Positions 37,087-46,797 are shown, numbered from the stretch's first letter. The stretch is 64,000 bases of DNA from Aerococcus tenax (GCF_003286645.3 NZ_CP127382.2:1798001-1862000); one strand, 5' to 3'. Translations and numbers: made by a program. Notes: generated from the sequence alone by a model not told the origin.

Positions 37087-37962
37087 ATGTTAATTAAAGA
37101 ACGCTTGGATCAAGTCCAATTTTCACCCGCTGAACAGAATATTGTAAAATATATTCTAGAAAATCCCAGTAAAATCGAAGAAATGACTACCCAGGAAATA
37201 GCAGATATCACCCTCACTAATCCCACTAGTGTTATTCGCGTCGCCAAAAAAATGAACTTCAATGGCTGGTCATCCTTTAAAAAAGCCTACGTCAAAGAAT
37301 TCACTTATCTAAACAATCAATTTGATTCCTTAGACGCTAATTTACCTTTTAAATCAGAGGATTCACCATTGGCAATTGCCGGTAGATTAGCTGCTATCGA
37401 GCAACAAACCTTATCGGATACCATGAGTCTATTAAATGAAAAGGAATTAAAAAAAGCTCAGAAATTTCTAACTAGAGCTAAAGAGATTAAGTTATTTGCT
37501 AATTTCTCCAATGCACTCATTTCACAAGATTTTGTACGAATGATGAAAAGAATCAATAAGCACACTTTGATTGCTAACGAATATGAGTCATTAGTGGAAG
37601 CTTACAATTCAGATAAGAACACATGCGCTATACTTATTTCTTATACTGGACAAAATCCGGAAATTTACAATGTTATTCCCCTATTAAAGAAAAATAAAAC
37701 ACCAATCATTAGTTTAACGGGAATCGGAGATAACCCAATCGCTGAAAAAAGTGACTGCAATTTGAATATCACCACTAGAGAGCGTCTATATTCAAAAATA
37801 GGTAACTTCACTTCAAATCATTCCATTATCTATCTCTTGGATCTGTTATATTCCCTGGTATTTGCTGCAAATTATGATAAGAATTTGGAACATATCGTCA
37901 AACAAGGACAAGTTACAGACCGGAGAAAGGCAAGTAGTTCAATTATGGAGGAAGATGAGTAA
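37087..37962 (+). CDS. RpiR-family transcriptional regulator
   Basis: A 291-residue sugar-phosphate-responsive regulator. The N-terminal HTH_6 domain (AEQNIVKYILENP, then MTTQEIADITLTNPTSVIRVAKKMNFNGWSSFKK) is followed by a SIS domain (about residues 120-260) with a sugar-phosphate-binding pattern ISYTGQNPE. The ATG at 37087 follows AAAGGGG by six bases. It is divergent from the GH1-Cof-GH1-phosphatase operon, whose likely ligand is a 6-phospho-glucoside or glucose-6-phosphate. Confidence 0.92.
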   Translation: MLIKERLDQVQFSPAEQNIVKYILENPSKIEEMTTQEIADITLTNPTSVIRVAKKMNFNGWSSFKKAYVKEFTYLNNQFDSLDANLPFKSEDSPLAIAGRLAAIEQQTLSDTMSLLNEKELKKAQKFLTRAKEIKLFANFSNALISQDFVRMMKRINKHTLIANEYESLVEAYNSDKNTCAILISYTGQNPEIYNVIPLLKKNKTPIISLTGIGDNPIAEKSDCNLNITTRERLYSKIGNFTSNHSIIYLLDLLYSLVFAANYDKNLEHIVKQGQVTDRRKASSSIMEEDE

Positions 37963-38345
37963 AAGGAAATAGAAAAATACGCAGATAGATTTTTAATGTG
38001 TAAGCGTATCAGATAGAAGAATAAAGTTTTCAAAACAAAAAACTTGATAAACCTAGCTTAAAGAGTATTTCACAGAATTCTTCGCTAGCTTATCAAGTTT
38101 TTTAGAATTAAATTTTCTATTTGACACTTACGGCATTCCATGGCTTTTTATGTATCAAAAGATGCAAATAAAGGCCCTATGGCTCTCATCAACCACAAAT
38201 ATTAGAGATTCTTTTAATACATAATGCCAAATCAACATTAGTTTGACTAGGAGCAAAAAGCATCAAAAGAAATAAATTTATCCTATTCCAGTAATATAAA
38301 TTATAGATAAATAGCATACTAATGACTTATGTGTAGAATGTAAAA
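37963..38345. other. Intergenic stretch with terminator, otherwise empty
   Basis: About 380 bases between the convergent rpiR-like gene and a HAD gene. Apart from the terminator at 38037-38103 I see no gene, repeat or clear promoter in it. Confidence 0.6.
38037..38103 (+). terminator. Terminator of the rpiR-like gene
   Basis: AAAAACTTGATAA..CTAGC and GCTAG..TTATCAAGTTTTTT form a long stem around an AT-rich loop, ending in T6. Confidence 0.75.
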
Positions 38346-39029
38346 TTAATGCTTACTATAAATTTTTTCTTTAACATCATATAGATTTTCAAAACTACCT
38401 TCAAGATATTCATTATCAATCTGTGATAATTGATAGGAAGTTAAAGGAATTTCGGGAACTAAAAAAGTAGATATTTTTGCTTGGGTACCTGCTAATAAAC
38501 CAGCAAATGAGTCTTCTACTACTATAGATTGTTCCGCTTGCATCGAAAAATGATCTAATACCCTAAGATAAATTTCAGGATCGGGCTTTCCTTTTTTTAC
38601 CTGTTCACCATAAATAGCATATGAAATGTAAGGCGTAAAGCCGAGAGTATCTATAATTTCTTCTGCACGCTTTTGTGGTGATGATGTTGCTACAGCAACA
38701 GGAATTTCAGATCCCTTTAATGACTTTAGTAGACTGATTGCTCCTGCTTTCGGCTTTACGTTTTCTGCTCTTAATTGATCATAAAAATATTCATCGCGTT
38801 TGACCATGATATCTTGAACTTCTTCTTTACTACAATTGGCTAAATCCATAAGAATCTTATTATTATGTTCGCTTGTTTGGCCAATCATAGAATTTAAAGT
38901 TTCTTGGGTAATATTTACATTATACTTTGCTAGTTCTTTACGCCAACCATCATGATAGACGTAGATAGTATCTGCTAATGTACCATCTAAATCAAAAATT
39001 ACCAACTTTATATCTTGATAATTTCTCAA
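38346..39029 (-). CDS. HAD hydrolase, beta-phosphoglucomutase-like; paralogue of 22672
   Basis: A 227-residue HAD enzyme. Motif I is VIFDLDGTLADTIYV, VATSSPQKRAEEI and KKGKPDPEIYL follow, and motif III is VEDSFAG. The protein is clearly paralogous to the one at 22672-23352 (shared SSPQ, IYGEQ/VYGDQ, VPEIPL). The TTG start at 39029 has GGAAGTG upstream. It follows the ascorbate operon after a terminator, so it may be expressed by read-through or separately. The substrate is unknown; a pentose or hexose phosphate would fit. Confidence 0.88.
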   Translation of the reverse strand: MRNYQDIKLVIFDLDGTLADTIYVYHDGWRKELAKYNVNITQETLNSMIGQTSEHNNKILMDLANCSKEEVQDIMVKRDEYFYDQLRAENVKPKAGAISLLKSLKGSEIPVAVATSSPQKRAEEIIDTLGFTPYISYAIYGEQVKKGKPDPEIYLRVLDHFSMQAEQSIVVEDSFAGLLAGTQAKISTFLVPEIPLTSYQLSQIDNEYLEGSFENLYDVKEKIYSKH

Positions 39030-39081
39030 AACTAATTCACTTCCTTTTTTAAACTATTTTTGATAAAAATATAACAATAAT

Positions 39082-39115
39082 CAAAAGGTGTTGACCACAA
39101 TATATGTCAACACCT
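39082..39115 (-). terminator. Terminator after ulaF
   Basis: AGGTGTTGAC and GTCAACACCT pair perfectly around ten bases, with TTTTGATTATT following on the minus strand. Confidence 0.8.
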
Positions 39116-39137
39116 CATAAAGTGTATTTATATTAAT

Positions 39138-39854
39138 CTACCCTTGACCATAGTATGCATTCTTACCATGTTTACGATAGTAATGCTTATCTAAGTAGTA
39201 CTGTGGAATTGGTTCCTGAGCATTTCTTGATAATGTTTCAGTTCTTTCTGCCATTTCACATACAGTTTCAATAACCTTTCCAACTTCAACAGACTTCATC
39301 GCTGAACTTCCCCATGAAAAAGTACCGTGATTACGCACTAAGACCCCAGGAACTGCCATTGGATCAATATCACGTTCTTTAAAAGTTTCCACAATAACGT
39401 GCCCAGTATTTTCTTCATAAGCCTCTTCGACTTCTTCTTCAGTTAGATCACGTGTGCAAGGAATAGGTCCATAGAAATTATCTGCATGGGTAGTTCCGTA
39501 TACAGGCACATCTCGGCCAGCTTGAGCCCAAGCTGCACCTTGAATGCTATGGGTATGGGTAATTCCGGTAATTTCTGGAAATTCTTTAAAGAGAACAACA
39601 TCTGTGGGAAGGTCTGAAGAAGGTCTTAAACTATCTTCCTCAAGAACATTACCATCCAAATCAGTAACTACCATGTCTTCTGGCTTCATAGTTTCATAAG
39701 GGACTCCACTTGGTTTGATAACAATAACACCAAGCTCTCTATTTACCTCAGCAACATTCCCCCATGTTAGTGTAACTAAGCCATATTCTGGAAGTTTTAA
39801 GTTAGCCGCACAGACATCTTCCTTCATTTTTTGAATAATTTCTTTTCTAGACAT
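39138..39854 (-). CDS. ulaF: L-ribulose-5-phosphate 4-epimerase
   Basis: A 238-residue class II aldolase/epimerase that turns L-ribulose-5-phosphate into D-xylulose-5-phosphate. TWGNVAEVNRE, the KPSGVPYE segment, the zinc ligands in THTHSIQGAAWAQAG and the third His in LVRNHGTFSWG are intact. The gene overlaps ulaE by eight bases and has GGAGG before its ATG. It is the last step of the ascorbate pathway, leading to the pentose phosphate pathway. Confidence 0.95.
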   Translation of the reverse strand: MSRKEIIQKMKEDVCAANLKLPEYGLVTLTWGNVAEVNRELGVIVIKPSGVPYETMKPEDMVVTDLDGNVLEEDSLRPSSDLPTDVVLFKEFPEITGITHTHSIQGAAWAQAGRDVPVYGTTHADNFYGPIPCTRDLTEEEVEEAYEENTGHVIVETFKERDIDPMAVPGVLVRNHGTFSWGSSAMKSVEVGKVIETVCEMAERTETLSRNAQEPIPQYYLDKHYYRKHGKNAYYGQG

Positions 39855-40704
39855 TAAATCCTGCCTCCTTCATAATTGGTAGCACATAATCTTTTGCTTT
39901 TTGGATCTCTTTAGCGGGATCATCAGAAGTTTCCGACCACATTTCAATCATAAATGTTCCATGATAATCTAACTGCTTCAAGGTTTTAAAGCAGCCTAAG
40001 AAATCTACATCTCCTTCTCCAAAGGGGACTTCTTTAAATTTGCCTGGATAGTCTTCAGTAACATTTTTAGTGTCTTTCACATGCAGAGCTACAATTTCAT
40101 CAATCCCTAATTCTAATTCATAGGCAACATCATTCTCAGGCCATGCACTTATATTTCCTAAATCAGGATAAACTTGTAGCCATGGTGAATGAATTTGGCT
40201 CTTAATACGATTGAACTTTGTTACTGAATTAATAAATGGATCATCCATTATTTCAATAGATAGCATAACCTGTTTCGCCGCAGCCATATGTACGGCTTTT
40301 TTTAGATTTTCCATAAAGAAAGCACGTGAAGTTAGCGTCTTTTCTTCATAATAAACATCATATCCGGCTAATTGAATGTTACGAACACCTAGGTCAACTG
40401 CTAGATCAATTGCTTTTTCCATCATTTCAAGGGCGTGTTCCCGAATTTTAGGATCGCTTGATCCAAAGGGATAACGGCGATGTCCACTTAAACAGATAGA
40501 AAAAATTCTAATTCCTGTCTCATACATAGCGTCGACTACTTCTTTACGTTCTTCTTTAGTCCAATCTAAACGAGCTAAGCGCTCATCGGACTCATCTACT
40601 GACATTTCGACAAATTGAAAACCTAATTCTTTAGCCAGTTGAAGTCGTTCCAACCAAGTAATATTTTTAGGTAAGGCTTTTTCATAAATACCTAATGTAA
40701 CCAC
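39847..40704 (-). CDS. ulaE: L-xylulose/L-ribulose-5-phosphate 3-epimerase
   Basis: A 285-residue TIM-barrel epimerase of the UlaE/SgbU family that turns L-xylulose-5-phosphate into L-ribulose-5-phosphate. Metal-site segments IEIMDDPF, YPDLGNISAW, LHVKDTKN and FMIEMWSE are present. It has a GTG start at 40704 after AGAGGGG. Its C-terminus overlaps ulaF. Confidence 0.94.
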   Translation of the reverse strand: MVTLGIYEKALPKNITWLERLQLAKELGFQFVEMSVDESDERLARLDWTKEERKEVVDAMYETGIRIFSICLSGHRRYPFGSSDPKIREHALEMMEKAIDLAVDLGVRNIQLAGYDVYYEEKTLTSRAFFMENLKKAVHMAAAKQVMLSIEIMDDPFINSVTKFNRIKSQIHSPWLQVYPDLGNISAWPENDVAYELELGIDEIVALHVKDTKNVTEDYPGKFKEVPFGEGDVDFLGCFKTLKQLDYHGTFMIEMWSETSDDPAKEIQKAKDYVLPIMKEAGFNV

Positions 40705-40743
40705 AATATACCCCTCTTTTGCTTATATATATTTAATAAATAA

Positions 40744-41439
40744 CTACATCAAAGATAATGAATGTATCTGCTTTCCATTATCATCAAAATTTGAAGGTGA
40801 CAACCATTTTAATAATCTTTTTTTATTCAATGGCCACTCACTATCCAACATTGAAAACCAAGCTGTGTCACGGTTTCTACCTTTATAGATTTTTTCTTGC
40901 CTAAAAGTTCCTTCATATTTAAAACCTAAACGCTCAGCTGCATGCCAGGAAGCTTGATTTAAACTATCACATCTCCAGACATAACGTCGATATTTCAAAT
41001 TTTCGAACACATATTGAGCCAATAAATACTGTGCTTCAGTTGCTTGAATGGTTTTCTGAAGATCTTTACTATAAAAAACATGACCCACTTCTATTGCAAA
41101 ATTTTTTGAATCTATCGCTTGAAGAGCAAGACTCCCATTGACTTTTTTACTAACTTTATCAACTATCACTAGATAATAAGGATCTTTAGATTCTGCCATT
41201 TTTCTTAACCGGTCTTTATATGTTGATAGGTTTTGGGGTGGCAACTTACTTTGATAAGTCCATAATTCTAAAGGAGAAGATGGCCCCAATAAAGACTCCA
41301 AAGCTTCCACATGTTTAGAATAATTAAGCTTTTCAATATGACAAGTATCGCCATGGAGACAAACAATATTTGGCAATCTTTCAATCATTTGCTCTTCAAT
41401 TTCATCGCCAATTGTTTGATTAAATCGATTTAATCTCAT
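40744..41439 (-). CDS. GNAT-family acetyltransferase embedded in the ula operon
   Basis: A 231-residue GNAT protein of the RimJ/RimL type, which acetylates protein N-termini or small amines. VNGSLALQAIDSKNFAIEVGHVFYSKDLQKT, the YRRYVWRCDSLNQASWHAAERLGFKYEGTFR tail and RNRDTAWFSML are typical. The ATG at 41439 follows GGGGGAAATT; an upstream start lacks this. It sits between ulaD and ulaE with the same strand and short gaps, so it is cotranscribed, but no acetylation step is known in ascorbate breakdown. Confidence 0.88.
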   Translation of the reverse strand: MRLNRFNQTIGDEIEEQMIERLPNIVCLHGDTCHIEKLNYSKHVEALESLLGPSSPLELWTYQSKLPPQNLSTYKDRLRKMAESKDPYYLVIVDKVSKKVNGSLALQAIDSKNFAIEVGHVFYSKDLQKTIQATEAQYLLAQYVFENLKYRRYVWRCDSLNQASWHAAERLGFKYEGTFRQEKIYKGRNRDTAWFSMLDSEWPLNKKRLLKWLSPSNFDDNGKQIHSLSLM

Positions 41440-41515
41440 AATTTCCCCCGATGCAGAATATAGGAAAAGTTCAGTGTAAATTATTAAAAACACTGAACTT
41501 TTCTAAAGGTATTAT

Positions 41516-42154
41516 CTATCCCCAAATTTCTTTGATTTTATTTTGGAAATCGGTAGCTGCTTGAGCAGGATCCTCAGCTTGTGTAATTCCACGTCCAGCA
41601 ATAAAGCAGTACACATCTACTCCCTTAAAGAGGTCTAAAATATCTACATTTAATCCTCCTGTCACAGATACCTTAAAGCCCATCTCAGTAAGTTTTTTCA
41701 CTTTATTAAGATCTTTCTCTCCCCAAGTCTCACCTGCTAGTAAGGCATCACGGCTTTGATGATAAATCGCTTGATCGATACCAGCATCTAGCCATTGTTG
41801 AGCTTGTTCATAGGTCCAATCACCATAAAGTTCAACTTGAACTGATTCGATTTCTTTAGCAGCTGCTTCCATCGTTGGAATAGTTGCTGAACAAATACAG
41901 GTCATAAAGTTAGCTCCTGCTGATTTAAAGTTAGCAGCTACTGTGCCTCCAGCATCTGCACATTTAGGATCAGCTACAATTAATTTATCTGGATATAGTG
42001 CGCGGAAACAGCGAACAGCTTCGCTACCTTCTTGTAATAACAAAATGGTACCTGCCTCGATGATATCTACAATATCGCCAACAGCTTTAATATCAGCTAG
42101 AGCACTAGGTAAATCATTGTGATCACAAGCAATTTGTAATTTAGGTAAGGACAT
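41516..42154 (-). CDS. ulaD: 3-keto-L-gulonate-6-phosphate decarboxylase
   Basis: A 212-residue OMP-decarboxylase-superfamily enzyme that removes CO2 from 3-keto-L-gulonate-6-phosphate to give L-xylulose-5-phosphate. LQIACDHNDLPSAL, the IEAGTILLLQEGSEAVRCF segment, the Asp/Lys pair in VADPKCADAGG and VTGGLNVDILD with the phosphate-binding IAGRGITQ are present. It lies between the PTS genes and the epimerases. Confidence 0.95.
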   Translation of the reverse strand: MSLPKLQIACDHNDLPSALADIKAVGDIVDIIEAGTILLLQEGSEAVRCFRALYPDKLIVADPKCADAGGTVAANFKSAGANFMTCICSATIPTMEAAAKEIESVQVELYGDWTYEQAQQWLDAGIDQAIYHQSRDALLAGETWGEKDLNKVKKLTEMGFKVSVTGGLNVDILDLFKGVDVYCFIAGRGITQAEDPAQAATDFQNKIKEIWG

Positions 42155-42199
42155 TTTTATCTTCTTCCCTTTCTTTTATAACATTTAATGCAAGTCAGT

Positions 42200-42493
42200 T
42201 TATTCAGGTTTAAGATCGCTTTCTTCAATTCTTTGTTTTACTTCTTTAGCTGACATAACATTTTGAACACCAATAACTGTTACACCTGATTTAGCTGCTT
42301 GATCAAACATATTGACAAAGTTTAAAGGAGTAAAGACTACATCATAATTCTTAGCTGTTGATTTCCCTTCTGCAATTGAAGTATGGTTAATTGCAGTCAC
42401 TTTAAAGCCTAATTCTTCTAAAGCTTTTTGAGCACTTTTTTGTAGCATTAAACTTGTCCCTGATCCGTTTGCACATGATACTAATACACGCAT
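42200..42493 (-). CDS. ulaB: PTS L-ascorbate-specific EIIB
   Basis: A 97-residue EIIB. The phosphocysteine is Cys7 in VLVSCANGSGTSLMLQKSA, as in UlaB/SgaB. It lies directly after ulaA, with AGGAGG before its ATG. It passes phosphate from UlaC to ascorbate during transport. Confidence 0.95.
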   Translation of the reverse strand: MRVLVSCANGSGTSLMLQKSAQKALEELGFKVTAINHTSIAEGKSTAKNYDVVFTPLNFVNMFDQAAKSGVTVIGVQNVMSAKEVKQRIEESDLKPE

Positions 42494-42528
42494 GTAAAAT
42501 CCTCCTCTATTTCTTACCTATATTTCAA

Positions 42529-44007
42529 TTAATTTTTCTCAAATTTTTCTTTATATTGTTCGTAGTCTTCAACTTCCATGAAGTAGCCTTCTGGATTCTT
42601 ACGATACTGTAATTGTGGAATTGCAAACAAGATTGCAATAACAACAGCAATACCTGCATAACCTAGGAATTTCATAATAATAGTAAATCCTGGCCATACG
42701 GTAGCCCAGTCTAGCATTCCGAGGTATCCACCATAGGTAGACAAACCAATCCAACTTGCAAACAGAGCTGATCCAACAACTTGCACAATACCAGAGATAA
42801 ATGGCAAGACAATAGCTGCTTTATAACCACCACGATTGTTAGCAAAAACTCCAATAGCTGCATTATCAAAGAACATTGGAATAAATCCGGCAATAACAAT
42901 AGTAGGTGATTTAAAAATTATCAATAGAGCGATCATTAAGAATTGACCGATAGCACCTGATAAGAATCCGACTGTCGAAGCGTTTGGCGAACCAAATGCA
43001 AAGGTTGCTGCAATATCAATACCTGGTACTGCACCCGGTAAAATTGTATTAGAGATACCTTGGAAGGATTCGGTTAACTCTCCAACGAAAGTACGAACAC
43101 CTAATTGTAAAATTGCTAAATATACCGCAAAGTAAAGACAGCTTTGAACAATGTAGAAGAAGAAGTTTTGTTCTGCTTTTAATGCACCTAATTCTACTAG
43201 ATAAGGTTTCCCTAAGACTGTTAAAATAATTCCAAAGAAGAAAAGCATTAAGATTGATGTTGACACCATATTTTCATTAAAGATGGACAACCAACCTGGA
43301 AGTTCAATATCTTCCATTCTTTTTACTTCTTTACCGTCTTTAGGCTTGAATTTTTCAGCTAATTTAGCAAAGAAAGTCAAACCAAACATTTGTTGGTGAG
43401 CAACAGCAAATCCCCCACCGTCAGTTAAGTCTTGGCAAATACCAATAGTCAAGTTTGAACCAACTGCCCAATATAAACCAAGGATAATAGACATAATAAT
43501 CAATACCCACCAACGGTCCATCATTGGATAACAGAAAAGCATAATCCAGAATGCTGTAGAAGCTTGTTGAACTTGTACGTTACCTGTAGTGAATAATGCA
43601 CGCAATTTAGTTATTTTATTAAATCGAACTAAAACAATATTAACAATAAAGGCAATTAATAATAGTAGCATTACATCGCCAAAGGTACGCCCGAATACTT
43701 CTTCAACACCTGCTGTAACAGCATTTTGACCAAAATAAGGGTCAATAACCATCGCATCTAAATTGAAGCGGTCCTTTAACCCAACTAAGATAGGTCTAAA
43801 GTTACTAATCAACCCACTAGAACCTACAGTTAAGATTAAATAACCACATGTAGCTTTTAAAAACCCGGCTAAACAATCATACCAAGGACGCTTTAAAAGA
43901 ATGTAACCGATTAAAACAATAAACCCAATCATAAAGGCAGGCTGAGTTAATATATTTTGAGCAAAGAATGTCCATATAGCTAAAAGCCAATTTCCTAAAG
44001 TCTCCAC
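42529..44007 (-). CDS. ulaA: PTS L-ascorbate-specific EIIC
   Basis: A 492-residue membrane transporter of the ascorbate (UlaA/SgaT) family with about 11 membrane segments. TQPAFMIGFIVLIGYILLKR, AVGSNLTIGICQDLTDGGGFAVAHQQM, GAVPGIDIAATFAFGSPNAS and IAGFIPMFFDNAAIGVFANNRGG are family landmarks. The start is GTG at 44007, following GAGGGGAG. A second, AT-richer paralogue lies at 46862-48277. Confidence 0.95.
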   Translation of the reverse strand: METLGNWLLAIWTFFAQNILTQPAFMIGFIVLIGYILLKRPWYDCLAGFLKATCGYLILTVGSSGLISNFRPILVGLKDRFNLDAMVIDPYFGQNAVTAGVEEVFGRTFGDVMLLLLIAFIVNIVLVRFNKITKLRALFTTGNVQVQQASTAFWIMLFCYPMMDRWWVLIIMSIILGLYWAVGSNLTIGICQDLTDGGGFAVAHQQMFGLTFFAKLAEKFKPKDGKEVKRMEDIELPGWLSIFNENMVSTSILMLFFFGIILTVLGKPYLVELGALKAEQNFFFYIVQSCLYFAVYLAILQLGVRTFVGELTESFQGISNTILPGAVPGIDIAATFAFGSPNASTVGFLSGAIGQFLMIALLIIFKSPTIVIAGFIPMFFDNAAIGVFANNRGGYKAAIVLPFISGIVQVVGSALFASWIGLSTYGGYLGMLDWATVWPGFTIIMKFLGYAGIAVVIAILFAIPQLQYRKNPEGYFMEVEDYEQYKEKFEKN

Positions 44008-44032
44008 TGTTTTCTCCCCTCTCTAGAAGTTA

Positions 44033-44482
44033 CTAAAGCAATTTTTTATAATCTTCAATACTATTCGTTGCTTTGAGCTTTTCAACAATATCTTCGTCCA
44101 TTAACAACTCCATTAAATTTTGAATGTTTTGCAAATGTTCATCGGGATCTTTAGCTGCTAAAGTAAAGAATAATTCAGCATAATGATCTTCTCCAGTTTT
44201 TTCATCATGAAATGTTACTGGTTCCTTATATTTTGTAAAGCTTATTCCTGTACCTAGAACTCCAGGATTTTCTGCTTGTGCGTGTGGCATGGCAATACCA
44301 GGAACAATTACAATGTAGGGGCCATTATCCTTCACAGATTGGACAATGGCATCTACATAATCATTTGTAATTAAATTCTTTTCAATTAACTTGTCACAAC
44401 TCACACGAACAGCTTCTTCCCAATCCTTGGGTTGATCTTCGGGATAATTTATTAATCCCTTTTCATAAAAATATTTAAGCAT
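44033..44482 (-). CDS. ulaC: PTS L-ascorbate-specific EIIA
   Basis: A 149-residue EIIA of the mannitol/fructose fold. His67 in VPGIAMPHAQAE is the phosphorylation site, and the AELFFTLAAKDPDEHLQNIQNLMELL region is typical. The ATG at 44482 is preferred; a TTG at 44494 has no spacing to the AAGAAAG site. It is the only ascorbate-type EIIA gene in the window, so it could also serve the second UlaA/UlaB pair. Confidence 0.92.
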   Translation of the reverse strand: MLKYFYEKGLINYPEDQPKDWEEAVRVSCDKLIEKNLITNDYVDAIVQSVKDNGPYIVIVPGIAMPHAQAENPGVLGTGISFTKYKEPVTFHDEKTGEDHYAELFFTLAAKDPDEHLQNIQNLMELLMDEDIVEKLKATNSIEDYKKLL

Positions 44483-44516
44483 GTTCGCACGCAACTTTCT
44501 TATTTAGTTTTATAGA

Positions 44517-45593
44517 TTATAGGAATGAGTCATAAGGAAGATCATTTTCATAGTCAAATGCATCATGGAAACCACGGTCATACATATATTCAAAGTGATC
44601 AGTATCACCAGGATAGTCATAACGCCCACCCACTTGCCATACGAATGGTTTAAATTGGTAATTCATTCTATCTTTACGATATTTCCATAAGTAAAGAATT
44701 TCTTTAGGATCAGCCATAAAGTTAGACCAAATATCATAATGGACAGGAATAATAACATTTGTTTGCAAAGCTTCTCCAACTTTTAAAACGTCTGAGGAAG
44801 TTAATTTATCAGTGATACCAATTGGGTTTTCACCATAAGCAACACAAGCAATATCGATATCATGTTCCTTACCATGTTTTACATACATATTGGAATAGTG
44901 GGAGTCTCCTGCATGGTATACTGAGCCTCCATTAGTCTTAACTAAATAGTTTAGGGCTAATTCATCCATATCACGAACTGGTTTACCCTTTAATGATTCT
45001 TCTGGATCATCGACTGTCAAAAGCATAGTACGGTCAAATGATTCCAAACCAACAACTTCAACATCTTTTACTTTTACTGATTCATTAGGATGTAAGACAT
45101 GAATACGATCTTCCGGAACACCCCATGAAACCCATTTATCCGCTACGTCTTGAGGTCCAACAAAAGTTGCGTTCGGACAATTCTTTGTCACAACTGCAGC
45201 AGTAGTTTGATCTAAGTGATCAGAGTGGGAGTGAGTTACACATAAAACATCAATGTCTTTTACTTCAAATGGGTCAATAACAAATGGTTGGTTACGACGG
45301 TTAGGTTGTAAATTACGAACACCTGACATGCGCATCATTTGGTGCCCTTTTTTCATTTGCCCAGAACCAATTGTTTGTTTACCTGTTTGATTCCACATAT
45401 CAATGACAACATTAGTGCCTTGATCTGATTTAATCCAGATACCCATATTACCTAACCACCACATGGAAAGGGTGTTTTCTGGAACTTCAGCAGCGGCGAT
45501 TTCTTCATTTAGCCAAGTTCCCCATTCAGGAAATGTATTTTTAAGCCACATTTCCTTAGTAATCTCATTAATATTTTTTGCAAAGTTTGCCAT
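44517..45593 (-). CDS. ulaG: L-ascorbate-6-phosphate lactonase
   Basis: A 358-residue metallo-beta-lactamase-fold lactonase that opens L-ascorbate-6-phosphate, the imported product. The metal motif is CVTHSHSDHLD (His121, His123, Asp125, His126); SVYHAGDSHYSNMYVKHGK and IIPVHYDIWSNF supply later ligands. It is the first gene of the ula operon, with TAGGAGG before its ATG and a cre box upstream, divergent from a DeoR regulator. Confidence 0.96.
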   Translation of the reverse strand: MANFAKNINEITKEMWLKNTFPEWGTWLNEEIAAAEVPENTLSMWWLGNMGIWIKSDQGTNVVIDMWNQTGKQTIGSGQMKKGHQMMRMSGVRNLQPNRRNQPFVIDPFEVKDIDVLCVTHSHSDHLDQTTAAVVTKNCPNATFVGPQDVADKWVSWGVPEDRIHVLHPNESVKVKDVEVVGLESFDRTMLLTVDDPEESLKGKPVRDMDELALNYLVKTNGGSVYHAGDSHYSNMYVKHGKEHDIDIACVAYGENPIGITDKLTSSDVLKVGEALQTNVIIPVHYDIWSNFMADPKEILYLWKYRKDRMNYQFKPFVWQVGGRYDYPGDTDHFEYMYDRGFHDAFDYENDLPYDSFL

Positions 45594-45650
45594 AACAACT
45601 TCCTCCTATTAACTTTAATTCCTTTATTTACAAGCTTATTATACGATTAA

Positions 45651-45667
45651 TTATAAGCGCTTACAAG
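45651..45667. promoter_or_regulatory. cre box between ulaG and its regulator
   Basis: TTATAAGCGCTTACAAG contains a full cre, read TGTAAGCGCTTATA on the minus strand, about 60 bases before ulaG. A dyad GAAC-N8-GTTC at 45685-45700 nearby may be the operator of the DeoR regulator (weaker). Confidence 0.75.
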
Positions 45668-45807
45668 GATATATACGATCGTTTGAACTTATTTATGTTC
45701 GATAACTAGTTTTTTGAGTATATATTATTAATATAAGGCCTTTATATGTTTTTGTGGTAACATATAAAGTGAAAATAAAGTTATTAAATATGAAAGGAGC
45801 GCTAAAA

Positions 45808-46644
45808 ATGAAGAACTCAATTGAAAATATAAACAAACGTCATAAAAAAATAGAGGAAATATTAAAAAATTCTTCTAATCACAGTATTCAAGTAAATGAT
45901 TTAGCAATAGAATGCAATGTTTCCGCAATGACTATTAGAAGAGATCTTACTAAATTAGAGAAAATGGGAATTGTAAAAAGATACCATGGATATGTTTCGC
46001 TTAATACCAATTATCAATTTAGTGAAGAAAATTCTACTAACTCAAATATTGAAAAAATAAAAATTTCAATCGGTGACATGGCATCTAAATTTGTAAAAAA
46101 AGGAGATACTGTATTTATTAACACCTCTTCAACAGCACTTTATAGTTTAGATTCGTTGTCCGACAAAACAATTACTATAGTAACTAATAATCTACGTATT
46201 CACGAACAAATACATAAAGAGGCAATTAACCACGGATCTAGCGCTATCTTAACAGGTGGCGAATTACGTTTACCTAAAGAAGCACTAACAGGTCAAATTG
46301 CTGAAGAAGCTGTTTCTAAAGTAATAGCAAACATCGCTATTATGGGCTGTTCAGGATTTAGCATAAAAAACGGAATAACAACCAGTAATGCGAATGAATC
46401 TAAGATCAACCGGTTAATGATTGAAAAAACAAACGGATTAGTTATTTTAGTAGCAGATTATAGAAAAATTAATAATGATTCTAATTTCTTTGTATGCGAA
46501 TCTAACAAAATAGATATCTTAATAACTGATGAATTTTGTGATAATAAAACAATCCGTGAAATAGAGGATGCAGGCATACAAGTCATTGTAGTCACAGTCG
46601 ATCCTAATATATCAAAGAAGGAAATCGATTATCACATTGGTTAA
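45808..46644 (+). CDS. DeoR-family regulator
   Basis: A 278-residue DeoR/GlpR-type repressor. The N-terminal HTH has SIQVNDLAIECNVSAMTIRRDLTKLEKMGIVKRYHG. The C-terminal sugar-phosphate sensor has FVKKGDTVFINTSSTALY, ITIVTNNLRIHEQ, LTGGELR and the VLVADYRKINNDS motif. The ATG at 45808 follows AAAGGAG. It lies between the divergent ula operon and a second ascorbate-type PTS that follows on its own strand, and could control either or both. Confidence 0.9.
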   Translation: MKNSIENINKRHKKIEEILKNSSNHSIQVNDLAIECNVSAMTIRRDLTKLEKMGIVKRYHGYVSLNTNYQFSEENSTNSNIEKIKISIGDMASKFVKKGDTVFINTSSTALYSLDSLSDKTITIVTNNLRIHEQIHKEAINHGSSAILTGGELRLPKEALTGQIAEEAVSKVIANIAIMGCSGFSIKNGITTSNANESKINRLMIEKTNGLVILVADYRKINNDSNFFVCESNKIDILITDEFCDNKTIREIEDAGIQVIVVTVDPNISKKEIDYHIG

Positions 46645-46783
46645 TTAGGTACAGATAATTCGTTACTTTTTTCAATTATTAATTTTATTCTTGCAGTAAG
46701 TAATTTGACACACAGAAAAAAAAGATTATGATCAAATCAAACATATTGATGATCAAATACCCTAAAAAGATCATATAGCTCTA

Positions 46784-46797
46784 TTGTAAGCGCTTTC
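46784..46797. promoter_or_regulatory. cre box upstream of the second ascorbate-type PTS
   Basis: TGTAAGCGCTTTCT matches the CcpA consensus closely, about 65 bases before the EIIC gene start. Confidence 0.75.
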
